The notes beneath the pieces were generated by a model that did not search any database, was not told the origin of the DNA, and worked only from the letters and a program-made list of their open reading frames with translations. From Ilyonectria destructans (lineage: Eukaryota; Ascomycota; Sordariomycetes; Hypocreales; Nectriaceae): a DNA stretch of 64,000 bases. The DNA lies in contig JAHEWK010000005.1 in the NCBI GenBank assembly GCA_020740775.1, positions 1,612,001-1,676,000 of the forward strand, read 5' to 3'. Below, piece after piece: positions 23,160-35,415 of this stretch. How positions within the stretch are numbered: position 1 is the stretch's first letter; each line of letters starts with the position of its first letter. Made by a program: the position numbers and the translations under genes.

Positions 23160-24123
23160 CGAACTGGTTGGCAGTTCTCGTTCCTTAAAATAGCCGTGGA
23201 ATATATCGTAGAGGTTTTCCGTGCACCGAGGCAAGAGAGAATGGTCGGATAATATGGTGATTCGGGATGAATAAGTATATTGTTTCCCAGCTGTCTGCTT
23301 CGGTAATCTTATGCTAGAATGGGGTCTCCGGTCCACGAGCCGGCACCTCGCCCGATCTCGCCCCGGCCCAGAGCCCTGATGCATTAAGAAACAGCTGATG
23401 GTGCGGATGTCATCCGTACTCCACACTGGATGTACGGAGTAACTCTTACGGTATTTGCCCGAGAACGGTGCCCGGCGCTCAATAGTTACCTCTAGGCGGT
23501 AAAGGACATAATCCACCCGAGGTATTCGGAAGCCGGTCCCCCGAAGCCACCTCATCAAACTAATGGGAGGGTGATGGTCGCGGGGGCCGCGGAATGCCGA
23601 GTATAAATGGGGCTTGATCGCAAACTACTTCCCCAAGTTATTCAACGTATCTAAGCCGCCGCCTCATGCGTCATTTACTTGCACAACAACGACATGGAAC
23701 TCCAGTACTCGTATGCACTCCAGTACATTGCAGGACTGCATTGCCCTTGCATGAGTCCTCGGGGTATCGACACTCGCTGTTTAGCCTGGCCGAGCTTCGG
23801 ACATGACGTGGCCACGCGGCGATTTTACGAGAACAATATGCACAATTGCAAAATTCCCTGCCACCTGTGTGTAGGATTCGTGACTCATTCTCTATCTACA
23901 CCCTACTAGCGAGCCCACGAAATGTGTACGGAGATTCCTCTAGGAAGGAAACTGGCTTCTGCATGCGCAGTCTGGCGGCCACGAAACTCAGGTGTTCGTG
24001 GGGCACTCTGAATACGTTATGAGAAGATTGCATTGGTTTTAACTCTCTACTCCAAATTTACAATTTCCCATGCCATCAATCGAGAACCAATTACTTAATT
24101 CTCACGCAGAAAACGTTCCAGCC
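23160..24123. other. Intergenic region upstream of the hydrolase
   Basis: 964 bp holding the hydrolase promoter and the 3' end of the O-methyltransferase gene. No further gene was recognised. Confidence 0.45.
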
Positions 24124-24997
24124 TTACACTTTTGTAGTCGTCGTGGGTGAGGGTAGGTATACACTCATTTCGAAACCATTTGTGAATGGCAGAGTCATGT
24201 TGTGAAAGCTATTTTCTGGTGCTCGGAGGTATGCTAGCAAGTCGGCATAGCCTTCCGCGCCTGAGATGGTATTATCCGTCAAAACGACGGCACCATATCT
24301 AAGCTTAGGCTGGACGATCTTAAGGGTTGGGAGGGCGAGTACCGACCAAACTAGACGTCATCTGTTAGATGGTTTTTTTCAAGTGTTTGTAGCCAGGCTT
24401 GTATGCAATACAAAGGAACCACTTTGAACTGGAGGCCAGGCTGATGAAAGATGACGGTATATATGAATCACACTTACTGTCAAGAAGGAGGAGGTCCACT
24501 TCGGGCAGATCCCGCTTCAGCGTCTCGAGCAGATCTCCAACTCGCAAGTCAATCTGCCCCTCTACCACCTCACCACATTGCTTCCAGTATTTCCTTGCAA
24601 TGTCCGCCTTTTTGGTCTCTTTCTCAGTAGCAATGACTGTTCCCGGTTTCCCAAGGGTAGCTTTGGTCTTAGCCACGGCAAGGGCGAGATAGATTGTGCT
24701 GACTCCGAAGCTAGTCCCGGCCTCGACAATGTTCGTTGCCCCAGTGGCGTTGATCAGCTGGTACACGAACTGGCATTTGTCTTCGTCAAGGGCAATGAAT
24801 TTATCAAGCATGAGCTTGTCAAACTCCTCCCTAACGTTACCATGCGATAGCTTATCCTCCAAATCGCCTAAGACGTCCGATGACATGACCTTTCCGGTCT
24901 TGGAAATGGCGGCTTCTTGCTCCAGCGAGACCTTGTGGAGGTCGGATAGGAGCTGTTGCACATGCTCTGGGGCATCAACGGGCGAAAAGAAGGCCAT
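24124..24997 (-). CDS. SAM-dependent O-methyltransferase (class I fold)
   Basis: Two exons, 24478-24997 and 24124-24350, give 248 residues. The SAM site is in NIVEAGTSFGVSTIYLALA, followed by an acidic motif in TVIATEKETKKADIAR and the metal/catechol-side motif VDLLLLDIW completed across the intron, then LPTLKIVQPKLRYGAVVLTDN. This is the plan of small class I O-methyltransferases related to caffeoyl-CoA and catechol methyltransferases. The intron joins LLLLD to IWSVLALP. The ATG at 24995-24997 is the only good start. Possible roles are modification of a small metabolite or detoxification of a phenol; no substrate can be read from the sequence. Confidence 0.85.
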
Positions 24998-27900
24998 GGT
25001 GATAATCTGAGTTTGAGGGTTGGAGTTGGGGAAGCTGGGCAATGTAGATGAATTCCAAAGATTGTGGTGGGTGGTAATTACGAGGCCAAGGGCAGTCTTT
25101 ATGTTGGGGGTGGAAGTCTAAGTGCAGAGTGCGGAGTACGAGTACTAAGCCCGCAATGCCTGATTAGATTTAGATGGATCCCTACCTGCCTTGCAGCACT
25201 GTGCTCTCTAGCTTTTACGTAATACATCCAAGTGGCGTGGCTAATCATGAGAGAGTGTCCGTAGCAACGTAACCAAGCGTATCAAATGTACTAAGAAGGC
25301 GTACGGACTGGGTCCGCCAGAGCCGACATCACAGGTTTCAATCAACTCTAGTTTTGAACGAGGCCACAGGGATGATGGAAAGCATATGTGTTGTTAGCTA
25401 TGATCTAAGTGGGCTGTGGTGATGTGGAAAACACACAGCTATTTAAGCCATCGTTCCCTCAGCGGCTAACATATCTCTTTCCACGTCCTCTCATCCTATA
25501 CCTTTCTACTCATCAACTTCAATCCCCCTTACTCTACACAAGTTATCACAATGCCACTATCCGAGCGAGTTTCTCAGCTTTCACGCAACTCACACATACC
25601 TAATCTACGAGGTTTTAAAAGACCCCTGGGTGCCCGGGACTAATCTCCAGGGCTATGTGAACCTTGGGCTAGCAGAGAATTCACTCATGCACAAGACGCT
25701 GTCTGATCACATTCTGCTAGCCTCTTGCTGTATTAAAACTCCAGGTGGATTGTTAGCCCTATTATAATAGCAGTAGTTTTTATCTGAGATTTCATATATT
25801 TCATTCTTTAATAGACAAAAGGAGAAAAAGAAATATAAGCTTATCTGATATTGGCTAATCCTGTATAAAATGCTCAGATAGTGAAGAAGTCCTCCCTCGT
25901 AATATAGCTTGTACCGGCCCGTATATTCTTTTTAACTTTCCCACAGTAGGCCTCTGATAACACCTTGCCGTCTATTCAACTTTATAACTCTATTTTGGAG
26001 CCTCAAATACCTGCCTAGAGAACCAGATTCACGCTGAATAATGTTAGCATGCCTCTAGTGTGTATGCGCACGTCAGAATGCTATTCGCGATATGTCAACC
26101 TGAGAATGGAGGCATTAGTGGCCTCTGGCGTACCTCTTACACCGTCCGTTACGCACACATACGAGAAGATACAAAAAGCACACGTGACTCTCGCCCTCGA
26201 TGGCATCGCCGCCACTCGGGAGATACACCGCCTCAAAGAGAAGGCCTTGAGACGTGAAAAGCTCGAAGAAGGGGTGATAATTGTGTGCAATTACAGGCCA
26301 AGTCTAACGTGATGAATATAACAGACTCGCAGCTCAGGAAGAAGAGAAGCGGCGCCTTTTAAAAAGAAATTCTCATGAAGTCAAATACGCAAGACGATAG
26401 ATTGCAGATATACAAGCCCGTGTATGGCGCAGTGTATCTGAGGTTAAGATCCCTGAAATATACGCACACCATGCAAGGCATTGGAGGCCATTCAGACAGT
26501 GAGAAGATCCAGCAGCATAGTGGTCAAAGACTGATCGTCGCCTTCATCTCGATGCCGCTTGACATCCTTAGTTACAGGTATATTTTTATGATTGGATGCA
26601 TCGGTCAAATAGACTGCTCCCTGACTGGGAGCCATTTGTGCCGTGGCCCTGTTATTATGAAGGAATCAGTGGGTTTTATCGTGTTAGAGGAGAGAGCTCA
26701 GCGTGCGAAGAAGGTGTTCACTTGAGAAGTTGACGGGATCGAAGTAACAAGGGAGTGAGGGTTAAATTGAGGAAGACTCAATCATCGTGGTCAAGGGGGA
26801 AACATGGTATAAAATGCGTAATTCTCAGTGATTCAAATGATTCTCTACAGACCTATGCGAGTGCATAATTGAGTGAGAAAAGCTGTTCACTTTACCTGAT
26901 TTGTGATTGGAAGTGCCCAACGCCAGCATGGACTTGTCTCAGTTCAGTTAAGTGCCGAGGTGATCACCCCGAGCCTTGGGTGAAGCTTAGTGCATCAGTC
27001 CATCTCCGAGTTATCGGCAGTCTTGCTAAATAAGCAGCTGCCGTTGCGGGCAGCGTCATTACCCACAGACAGCAAGGTTGCTGCCTATGGTCAACAAGGT
27101 TGGCGACAGAAGGATTAAATTGAGAGCTTGAGGGGATTGTCAAGTGTGCAACCACCCTATCGTATGAGCTGCTGTATCTTCCGGGGCTAGGTGCAGTGCT
27201 AAGTATGTGCCCATGCTTGCAACTACTGCATTGCCTTGATCTATGAATGATATCGAGTCAAGACAAAAGGGAAGCAAAACAACTGCTACACCTCCAACCG
27301 AGATGACATAGCGGTGGGCGGAGATGATACGGACTCGCCCAGGGCGACCAGGACCACCCGCCAGCATGCTCTCGAGTATCAGGGTTATTAGGCGCAGATG
27401 GATGCATGAACAGAGCTCGCTCAGGCATCGGACGAGAGCATAGTACTTCCAAATGTCGATGAGGACCAAAGCCACCTGGATGGGCTTCATCGTGTCCAGC
27501 AAGAACAGGGCTGGGGCCAGGCAATCAACGGATTTATGGGCTTCGCCAGTCCATCCGACATCTGGACGCGAAATGGAGCGGCTTCTCTGCTCGCTCGACG
27601 CGAAGTTTACGGTAGAACAAACTAAAATACCAAGATATCCAAGCAGTGTCGAGAACACCCCACAGTCACAAACCTCTGAGGTCGCAAGTGGCTGGTAGGA
27701 AGGCGTTCACGTTACTCTAGGAGGCCGGGAACGGAAGGAGATCCAAGGAGGTCAGGATAACCCTCAGCAAGCCGCAGTGCGGAGCCGCCGTTAAAGTATA
27801 TTTTACATAGTAAATTATACCCTACAATGATGATGAAGAAGAAGAATCTCTGTGAGTTGGAGCGAGGGAAAACGAGTTTTTATAATGAAGTTTGCGGTAG

Positions 27901-30098
27901 AATGGCGCTATTCCGCTTTTGACTTTTCACGTGATATGAGCGGCCTGGACTTCTGGAAAATTACGTTTCCGCCCCTGCACAGGTGGGGCCGGAAACACTG
28001 ACCAACCTCCTCAGAAAACTGTTCTCCGGCTAGACAGGGAAACGGGTCAGTCAGCATCAGAGATGCAAGCGTCAAGATTTCACCTTCAAAGCCACATTTA
28101 TCTCGATAGTCGTGCGCGTCAGCGATTCTCTCAATTAAAGGCAAAAATAATGTGTTGTGTTTATGAAAATAATGTGGCAACTTTATGTGTAAAGCTACAA
28201 AATAGCCTGCCTGGATCTCCTTGGGTCCAACAGCAACCGGCAGTCTTTAGCCAAATGCCCGATGGGTCTTTTACGCAATAAAATGGGACAAAATAATCTC
28301 GGTTCGGCCTCATCTTGCAAGGCATTCAGCAGTCACCCAATACGATTGGTCCCTGCCATCTTCCATTGCTCTCCTGGTCCCGTCTCATATTCCCTGCGGT
28401 TGTTGACACGCCGCCTGCGACCTTGACCCCTTGCTAATGCATGATGTTCCTAGTCCATTTGGTCCACACTTAGACACTTGAGTTTTTCTGTGATAATAAT
28501 AATAGAATTGCTATGCAAACTTCTTTCTTAGGGCTTGATGGCACCTTGAAAATTAGATATCGGCTATTAAATATTTTCTTTCGGTGTCCTTACATGTGCA
28601 TGTGTGTATTGCCATTAGCCGCTGATGGGTCCAAGATCTCTCTCGTTAGACAACGCCTGGACAAAAAACATACCCTAGACTTGTATTGCTTGCTGCTTCA
28701 TTATGTTCTCAAACGAGCAAACCCACGGGAGCCACGTTAGACAGAAGTACTACGCCTAGAATCTTCCCCTAAGTTAGACGGCATCTCTCACGAAAGATCG
28801 GGAACTAATGAGGAAGTCTAATCCTAGTCTCTCAGAGTCCGAGAAGTGGTATGCTATTTTGGGCATTGTAATCCCGTATAAGCCACGACCTTCTTCGGCC
28901 TGCATAAATCTCGATATGTGAAGACCTTTGCCAGTTTATTGGATTTTCCTAAAGCAACGACCGGCCACCTTGCTTGAAGAACTACGAACTAGTGAGATTT
29001 ATCATTGTCAAACAAAGATATGACCTCAACTCTTCATGGAATACTTGGTCGGGGGCTGGATGGACTGCACGAAGAGTGGCTGCTAACTAACACTTCTTCT
29101 ACCCATTTGACACTGCCCAATTCTGGAAATTCTCAACCAAGTCAATTTGAGACACCCGGGAGCTCATCAGCATATGGTGGTACGTCATTGAAGAATTTGG
29201 AATGGTCCCGCTATGCGCGGCAACGTGTTTTAAGTTCGATCAGGGCTGGGATCAGCAACGCGACACATTCGCTAATCCCTAGCAGGGCTCTGTTCTACTG
29301 AGGAGCGTGTTAATCTTCCCCCCTCGCTTACCGCCGACGACAATGTATTTGAGACAGATTATACCGACAGCTAAGAACGAGGGGACCACCAATAGTACGC
29401 CAACCTTGAGGCAACTGACCTTTCCCTCAATTCAGATACTATTACTGCCCTTGATGCGACAGACATGATGTGACTCAATTCAACAGGAAGTCGAGCCTAC
29501 CTTTGGGATAAATCTGAGAGGGACGAAAATGATATTTAGTTATGGCCATAGCTAGAAGGTGCACTTGTACCTACAGCCAAAGAGAAATATCTCTCCTAAC
29601 GAGGTCTCGTTATTAATATGTCAAGAACTTTAGTACTCCAAGCCTACCATCGCGAAAAAGCTAGTGCCTCTCTGAACTAATTCACACCGCCCTTTTGGTA
29701 ATACTTGAGATTCAATGTGCAATATTTAGGCTCTAGCGGTGTTTAATCGAGACTTACAACAGCCAAGAGTGACCGTGCGAATTAGTTGATCCTGTCCGCT
29801 TACTTAAAATCCTTGCAAATAACTTCCTATTTTTCGTCATACCAACTTGAAAGCTTCCAAACACACTGCAACATCACGCCTTTCGTATTAAATCACTCTG
29901 AGTCCATCTCCTAACTGTACACAGTCCTTCTCAATAAACAAATGCCTCGTTGATAAGCCACAATGGACTTAAAAACATCGACACTATCATTGACTCTGAT
30001 AGGCAACATTCTAACGTGATCCTCATATATATTCATCTTCTATACGTCACCAAATTATCCAATAATAGTATAACATGAACAAAAACATCGATATCTCT
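24998..30098. other. Gene-poor accessory region
   Basis: About 5.1 kb without a convincing gene. An AT-rich patch with many TpA steps lies at about 25740-25870, as expected for RIP-mutated DNA. A frame at 26049-26312 has a charged helix (EIHRLKEKALRREKLEEG) like the end of some pogo/Fot1 transposases, but is too short to assign. A hydrophobic frame at 27140-27658 lacks an ATG. The rest holds scattered short frames with frequent stops. Confidence 0.4.
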
Positions 30099-30431
30099 CT
30101 ACCATTTTTCCATTCCATGCGCTTGCGGTTGGTCCAGACACGATAGCTGATCCATCTTCTGGTCACTAACCTGAGTAGAGTGCAGCTGCTGCTTCAGTTC
30201 ATAGTAGCGAATTTCATCATATCCAGTGAGGATCATATTCGGGTCCAAGTATCGATGAGTTTGGAAAATAATATTAGCATTGTCTAGTTTCACCAAGTTA
30301 TGGTTAGTATGAAATCATATGTCTTCTAACAGTATTGTAGAAAGTTACTTACGGTCAGGGTAGCCCATTCTCTGGAGCGCTGCTAGCAGTTGTTTCATAT
30401 CATAAACGGTAACTACCATCTGAATATCCAT
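30099..30431 (-). CDS. Small spliced orphan protein
   Basis: Two coding exons, 30353-30431 and 30099-30283, are joined over a GTAAGT..TAG intron and give 87 residues. It starts MDIQMVVTVYDMKQLLAAL and contains HRYLDPNMILTGYDEIRYY. A further perfect GTACGT donor at 30489 and a CTGACAG acceptor just before the ATG suggest a spliced 5' leader or a longer protein. No signal peptide, membrane segment or known domain was seen. Two consecutive consensus introns with kept frame support a real gene in an otherwise empty region. The function is unknown. Confidence 0.4.
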
Positions 30432-31662
30432 ACTGTCAGCCAAGTTAAGGGGAAATTGGAGCGACACTGTTATGAGAAATCTTACGTACCTTGAAACTAT
30501 GGATCTGAAGACTTGTGTTATCAAGGTATATAGTATGGGAGCCGATTTCCAATAGTGGTTGGTTGCTAATATGACTGTGTTTGGGCTCGAAGTGGCGTAT
30601 ATCTTTGGACGGACTAGAGGATTTTGTCGAAGTGATCGACTTGATAAATCTGAGAATCAAGAGATAAATACAGGGTTCTGTGGACCTTTGGAATTTCACT
30701 TAGGGAAAGCAGTTGTTATGAATGAGAGAAGCGAACCGTTATATTTTCTTGCTCCGAAACTCGGTTCATATTTTGAAAGGGCTTCTGAACAATGAACACT
30801 ACTGTCCCATGAAGTTCATTCTGAGATTAACACCTGGTGATATCTGAACAAAGAGGATTATTTATGTGTTTTGACTCTCTGACACATTTTGACAATGTGT
30901 TGGAAAATTAATATAGAGATTGACAAAGACTAGTATATGAACAAGGAAGCTTTGTTCTTTTCATCTAACGGCATGCTCGGATTGATGAATAAAGAGTTCA
31001 CATTTAACCAAGGAGGTACCTTTGACCTTCACTGGGATGCTTTTGGTACACCATGACCCATTTGTTCTTGTTTCATTTCGCCGACTCATCTAATGTTCGA
31101 GCGCGCACAGTTAATTGTTCAGTCATGAGGGTGATGTTCACGACTCGTACCGAACCATCTGAAAAGTTGGTGCAACCAAGAATGTACAAACAGTCATAGT
31201 AAGGCCAATGAAGCCTCCGACCAGCTAGTACATCAGTTGCGGACCACGAGTCCGAAGTGAGAGATGTCGTCATTTTGTCCCTACCGAAGTTACTTCTTCC
31301 TAAAGCATGGCATTCGGTCTTTGAACAAGTGTAATTTAGACGTTTTTCTCTCTCTGAGCCATCGGAGGGTAAGGATCAAATTCTGCCAGAGATCGCAGTC
31401 CTGAAATTCTTTGTTGTTGATGTCCCCACCTTGAGCACAAAGGAACGACATGTTGCTGCGGCGTTGATTTGTAGGTCAATTTAGTGTGTACGAGCGTGCC
31501 TCAGGAATTACAATCATGCGTGCTACCTAACCGAACAAACAAAGGAGTTTATGACCCAACACACTCTCAACACACAACTGCCACTCCCTTCTTGCACCAT
31601 TCTTTTCCATCCACCTTACTCAACCGGACTTTCTTGAGAAGCTGCCGCGAGACGCCGACAAG
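30432..31662. other. Intergenic region
   Basis: Promoter side of the helicase gene at 31663, plus the possible 5' leader of the small gene at 30099. No other coding region was recognised. Confidence 0.4.
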
Positions 31663-34464
31663 ATGCCGACAAAGAGGAAAGCTAGGACAGCAGTCCTAAG
31701 GGGGGCAAAGGCAGCGAGAACCTCACACCTCTCAACACCCAGAGTCCCAATCTCTGCCACCCTTAACAATGACAACAAGACCAACAAGGATCCGGATGAG
31801 GACGATTCACCGGTTGACGAACTTTTAGAGCGCGACATCAACAAAAACATAGATTTGTTTTCGCTCAACCGACACCAGAAGAAGCATGCTATTTCGAAAC
31901 CACTCTCGCATATCTTCGGAAACAAAGACTTTTTGTATCTCACCCTTAAGAGGGATCATCAAAGTAGGCCGCTCTGGATCGACCCAAAGAAGGGGAGGAT
32001 CATCCTAGAGAGCTACAATCCACTCGCAGAACAAGCCCAGGACTTCCTCACCACCGTTGCCGAGCCCCTGTCGCGGCCGACCCTTGTACATGAGTATGCC
32101 CTCACAACGCATAGCCTGTATGCTGCTGTCTCTGTTGGCCTTTCCCCAAACGACATTATAGGGACACTTGACCGATTTCTCAAGACGCGCCTACCGGACG
32201 AAATCAGAGCCTTCATCAACAGCTGCACGCAGAGCTACGGAAAGATCAAGCTGGTCTTGAAGGACACCAAGTACTACGTGGAGAGCCCAGATCCGAACAT
32301 GCTGCAGATGCTGCTCAAGAACCCTAAGATTGGACCTCTTCGAGTACAGGGAACAGAAGAAATCACCACATCTGCGGCGCCTAAGGTTGGAGGCCTTGTC
32401 ATTCCGGGGACCAAGGACGCAGAGGGAGTCAAGCAAGCAAACGGAGAGCAGCCGCAAGCCGGTGAACTTGGGCGAGAAGACAACGTCCTCGCCAAATTGA
32501 CCGAGGATGACGACGAAGACGAAGAAGTGACCCATTCGTTCGAGATCCCAGACAGGAATGTTGAAACAGTACAAAAGGAGTGTCTTAACCTCGGATATCC
32601 GGTTCTAGAGGAATACGACTTCCGGAGAGACGAAGCCAACGCAACCCTCGATATCGACCTGAAGCCTGGCACACAGATTCGCCCATACCAAGAAAAGAGC
32701 CTAAGCAAGATGTTCGGTAATGGCCGAGCCAAGAGTGGTCTAATCGTCCTGCCCTGTGGTGCTGGCAAGACCCTTGTGGGAATTACAGCTGCCTGTACTA
32801 TAAAAAAGGGTATTGTTGTCCTTTGCACCAGCTCCATGTCTGTGGTTCAGTGGAGGCAGGAGTTCTTGAAATGGTCAAATATCAACCCAGATGATATCGT
32901 CGCCTTTACGTCGGACTCAAAAAGGGGTTCGTTGTTTACTGGAAGCACCGGAATTATCGTCACCACATATTCCATGATTACCCAGTCAAAAGCCCGGTCT
33001 CACGACGCTAATAAAATGATGAAATTTCTGACCGGCCGCGAGTGGGGTCTGATGCTTCTTGATGAGGTACATGTGGTGCCAGCCAATATCTTCCGCAGGG
33101 TCACATCGACGATTAAAACGCACTCAAAGCTAGGACTTACAGCCACCCTTCTTCGGGAAGATGACAAGATCTCAGACCTCAATTTCTTAATTGGGCCAAA
33201 GCTGTTTGAGGCCAATTGGATGGAGCTATCTAAGCAGGGTCACATTGCGAGGGTTCAATGTGCCGAGGTCTGGTGCCCGATGCCGACAGCCTTTTATGAC
33301 GAGTACCTCAAAGCGCCATCTCGCAAGAAGAACTTGTTGTATATCATGAACCCTCGTAAGTTTCAGGCCTGCCAGTACCTCATCAATTATCACGAGTCCA
33401 GGGGCGATAAGATTATCGTCTTCTCGGATAACGTTTACGCCCTTAAAGCCTATGCGTTAAAGCTCGGAAAGGCCTTCATTTATGGAGGCACAAGCCAAGA
33501 AGAAAGACTACGGGTTCTCGAAAATTTTCAGCATAACCCTCTGGTCAGTACACTGTTTCTGTCGAAGATTGGAGACACATCCCTTGACCTACCCGAGGCT
33601 ACATGCCTTATCCAAATCTCCTCCCACTACGGATCACGCCGCCAGGAGGCTCAACGATTAGGGCGAATCCTCCGAGCCAAGCGTCGAAATGATGAGGGTT
33701 TCAACGCATTTTTCTATTCTTTGGTGTCAAAGGATACACAAGAAATGTACTTTTCTTCGAAGCGACAGGCTTTCCTCGTGGACCAAGGCTATGCTTTCAA
33801 AGTCATTACGCAGCTGGCTAATGCAGAAAATATACCTGATCTCGCATTTTCCACGAAAGCTGAGCAACGTGAGCTGCTGCAGAAATTATTGGTAGAGAAT
33901 GAGACGGTGGATGAGGACATCACGGACGACCTGTTTCACAGTGGCACGATGGGCCGCCGGGAGAGAAAGCTGGCAGTCGCGCGCCGGACTGCTGGAACAC
34001 TCGAAGACCTGAGTGGTGGCCAAGATATGGCGTACATTGAACAGAACAAACGAGTGGGTCAGAAGAAGACGTTTACCACGCACCGAACGGCCAAAACACC
34101 CAGCCAGCCACCTGGTGATCAAGACGTGAAGAACACCAGACAGAACAAACGAGCAGGTCTGAAGAAGATGCTTAACACGCGCCGGACCACCAAAACACCC
34201 AGTGAGCCGCCTGGCGACCAAGGTGTGACGAACATCGAACAGAATAGGCCCACTCGTCAGAAGAAGGTGGGTGCGACGAGCCAGACTGTCGAAACCCTTG
34301 GCGATCCAAGTGGAAGCGAAGACACGGCAGGCATCAAGAAGAATAAGCAAGCAGACCAGAAGAAGACGACCGATGTGACCACCAAGAAGAAGAAGAAGGC
34401 AGAGAGTAACCCATTCTTCAAGAAGATTAACCGGGAAAACGCAAGACGAGCGGCCAGAAGATGA
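31663..34464 (+). CDS. XPB/ERCC3-type superfamily 2 DNA helicase, intronless
   Basis: A single exon of 933 residues. It follows XPB over its whole length: the N-terminal domain ([19 protein letters not shown]), the [16 protein letters not shown] entry to the helicase core, Walker A CGAGKT (K369), DEVH box (467-470), the XPB-specific RED motif (R498-D500), [13 protein letters not shown] and motif [22 protein letters not shown] is the ATPase/translocase of TFIIH that opens promoters and damaged DNA. Motifs are intact, so it is probably functional. Oddities are the lack of introns in an intron-rich neighbourhood, a gene-poor setting and a C-terminus with four 33-residue repeats ending in a Lys-rich tail. 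Whether it is the only XPB gene or a divergent second copy cannot be decided here. Confidence 0.9.
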   Translation: MPTKRKARTAVLRGAKAARTSHLSTPRVPISATLNNDNKTNKDPDEDDSPVDELLERDINKNIDLFSLNRHQKKHAISKPLSHIFGNKDFLYLTLKRDHQSRPLWIDPKKGRIILESYNPLAEQAQDFLTTVAEPLSRPTLVHEYALTTHSLYAAVSVGLSPNDIIGTLDRFLKTRLPDEIRAFINSCTQSYGKIKLVLKDTKYYVESPDPNMLQMLLKNPKIGPLRVQGTEEITTSAAPKVGGLVIPGTKDAEGVKQANGEQPQAGELGREDNVLAKLTEDDDEDEEVTHSFEIPDRNVETVQKECLNLGYPVLEEYDFRRDEANATLDIDLKPGTQIRPYQEKSLSKMFGNGRAKSGLIVLPCGAGKTLVGITAACTIKKGIVVLCTSSMSVVQWRQEFLKWSNINPDDIVAFTSDSKRGSLFTGSTGIIVTTYSMITQSKARSHDANKMMKFLTGREWGLMLLDEVHVVPANIFRRVTSTIKTHSKLGLTATLLREDDKISDLNFLIGPKLFEANWMELSKQGHIARVQCAEVWCPMPTAFYDEYLKAPSRKKNLLYIMNPRKFQACQYLINYHESRGDKIIVFSDNVYALKAYALKLGKAFIYGGTSQEERLRVLENFQHNPLVSTLFLSKIGDTSLDLPEATCLIQISSHYGSRRQEAQRLGRILRAKRRNDEGFNAFFYSLVSKDTQEMYFSSKRQAFLVDQGYAFKVITQLANAENIPDLAFSTKAEQRELLQKLLVENETVDEDITDDLFHSGTMGRRERKLAVARRTAGTLEDLSGGQDMAYIEQNKRVGQKKTFTTHRTAKTPSQPPGDQDVKNTRQNKRAGLKKMLNTRRTTKTPSEPPGDQGVTNIEQNRPTRQKKVGATSQTVETLGDPSGSEDTAGIKKNKQADQKKTTDVTTKKKKKAESNPFFKKINRENARRAARR
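33985..34380 (+). repeat. Four tandem 99-bp units in the helicase gene
   Basis: Units start at 33985, 34084, 34183 and 34282, each exactly 99 nt (33 residues). Each begins with an RTA/RTT/QTV-K/E-T block and carries an N-K-x-x-x-x-KK core. The units have diverged but are equal in length, so they are an old in-frame duplication. Confidence 0.85.
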
Positions 34465-35415
34465 GCTAGTTCAGGATGTGATGCGCACGAGTTCTCGGCG
34501 TGTCTTTTGTTAGGGATTTGACGATCAATTCAGGGTTACGAAGAGGCTGGCGTAAATAGGTAATCATGTTTTGCGTTGTGTTGTGTACTTATTTTGATAT
34601 CCGCGCAGTCTCGGTGAAGGAATAATTTCGCAAAAGTCCCACTGCCTCATGCCACATTCCTCCCATTCTCATTAGTCATCTTCAGGCTGTAATAAACGGA
34701 TATAGTTACTTGGTTGAAGGCTGATGCAGTAATTTGAGTGAACCTAAGCCAGTGGTGAATGTCAATCTCAACCTGTTTCACCTGTGATGTGTGCAGTTAG
34801 AGCTATTCAGATGGACAAGATCCCTTCAATAATCAAGTTGTTTCTCAAATCCAATTAGGCTCCTCCCCATCTCCTGCATTCAACACCACAGCTGTATTTC
34901 CTGCACAAATGATGCAACTGGCAGGAATAAGTACGTCACGGTTCAATGTGGCTAGCTGATACGCAACATCGTTATGCTATTGAGGGTCCTAATTCATTCG
35001 ATCAAATTCATGGACTTTTAAAGACTTGGCAGAAGGCGAAGCCTAAAGAAATTTCAACGGAAGGTTCAAATAGAACTGACAGCTTGGCTTGTTTTAAGTA
35101 GCCTGTGGCACGAAGAGAATAAACCCATGGACGCATGGGACTTGGCAAGCACGTACGATTCAGGGTCTGACATGAAGGGGGCAACACAAAGATCAGCAAG
35201 CTAAGACGAACGAATAATCAAGACACGCACGAGGCTAGTTAAGGCCAAACAAAGGCTGATAGCAGATGCTGGGCCAGTGGAGCAGTGATTGCTTTGCCCA
35301 CCAAGACTAGTAAATCAGGCAGCGTTGTTGGTGAGAATATGCGTCAGACGAGAAGTGGGCACAGACTCTGGTGATTGCGTGAGGTAGCCAATGGACGTGA
35401 CGATGAGCTGCGCAG
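34465..35415. other. Convergent intergenic region
   Basis: 951 bp between the helicase stop (plus) and the exchanger stop (minus). No gene was recognised. Confidence 0.45.

Noticed and set aside
26049..26312. Frame resembling the end of a pogo/Fot1-type transposase
   Set aside because: Only a charged helix is visible and no DDE residues or inverted repeats were found; mentioned as a possibility in the region note only.
27140..27658. Hydrophobic minus-strand frame of 172 codons
   Set aside because: It starts with GTG, not ATG, has no recognisable family and no supporting splice sites.
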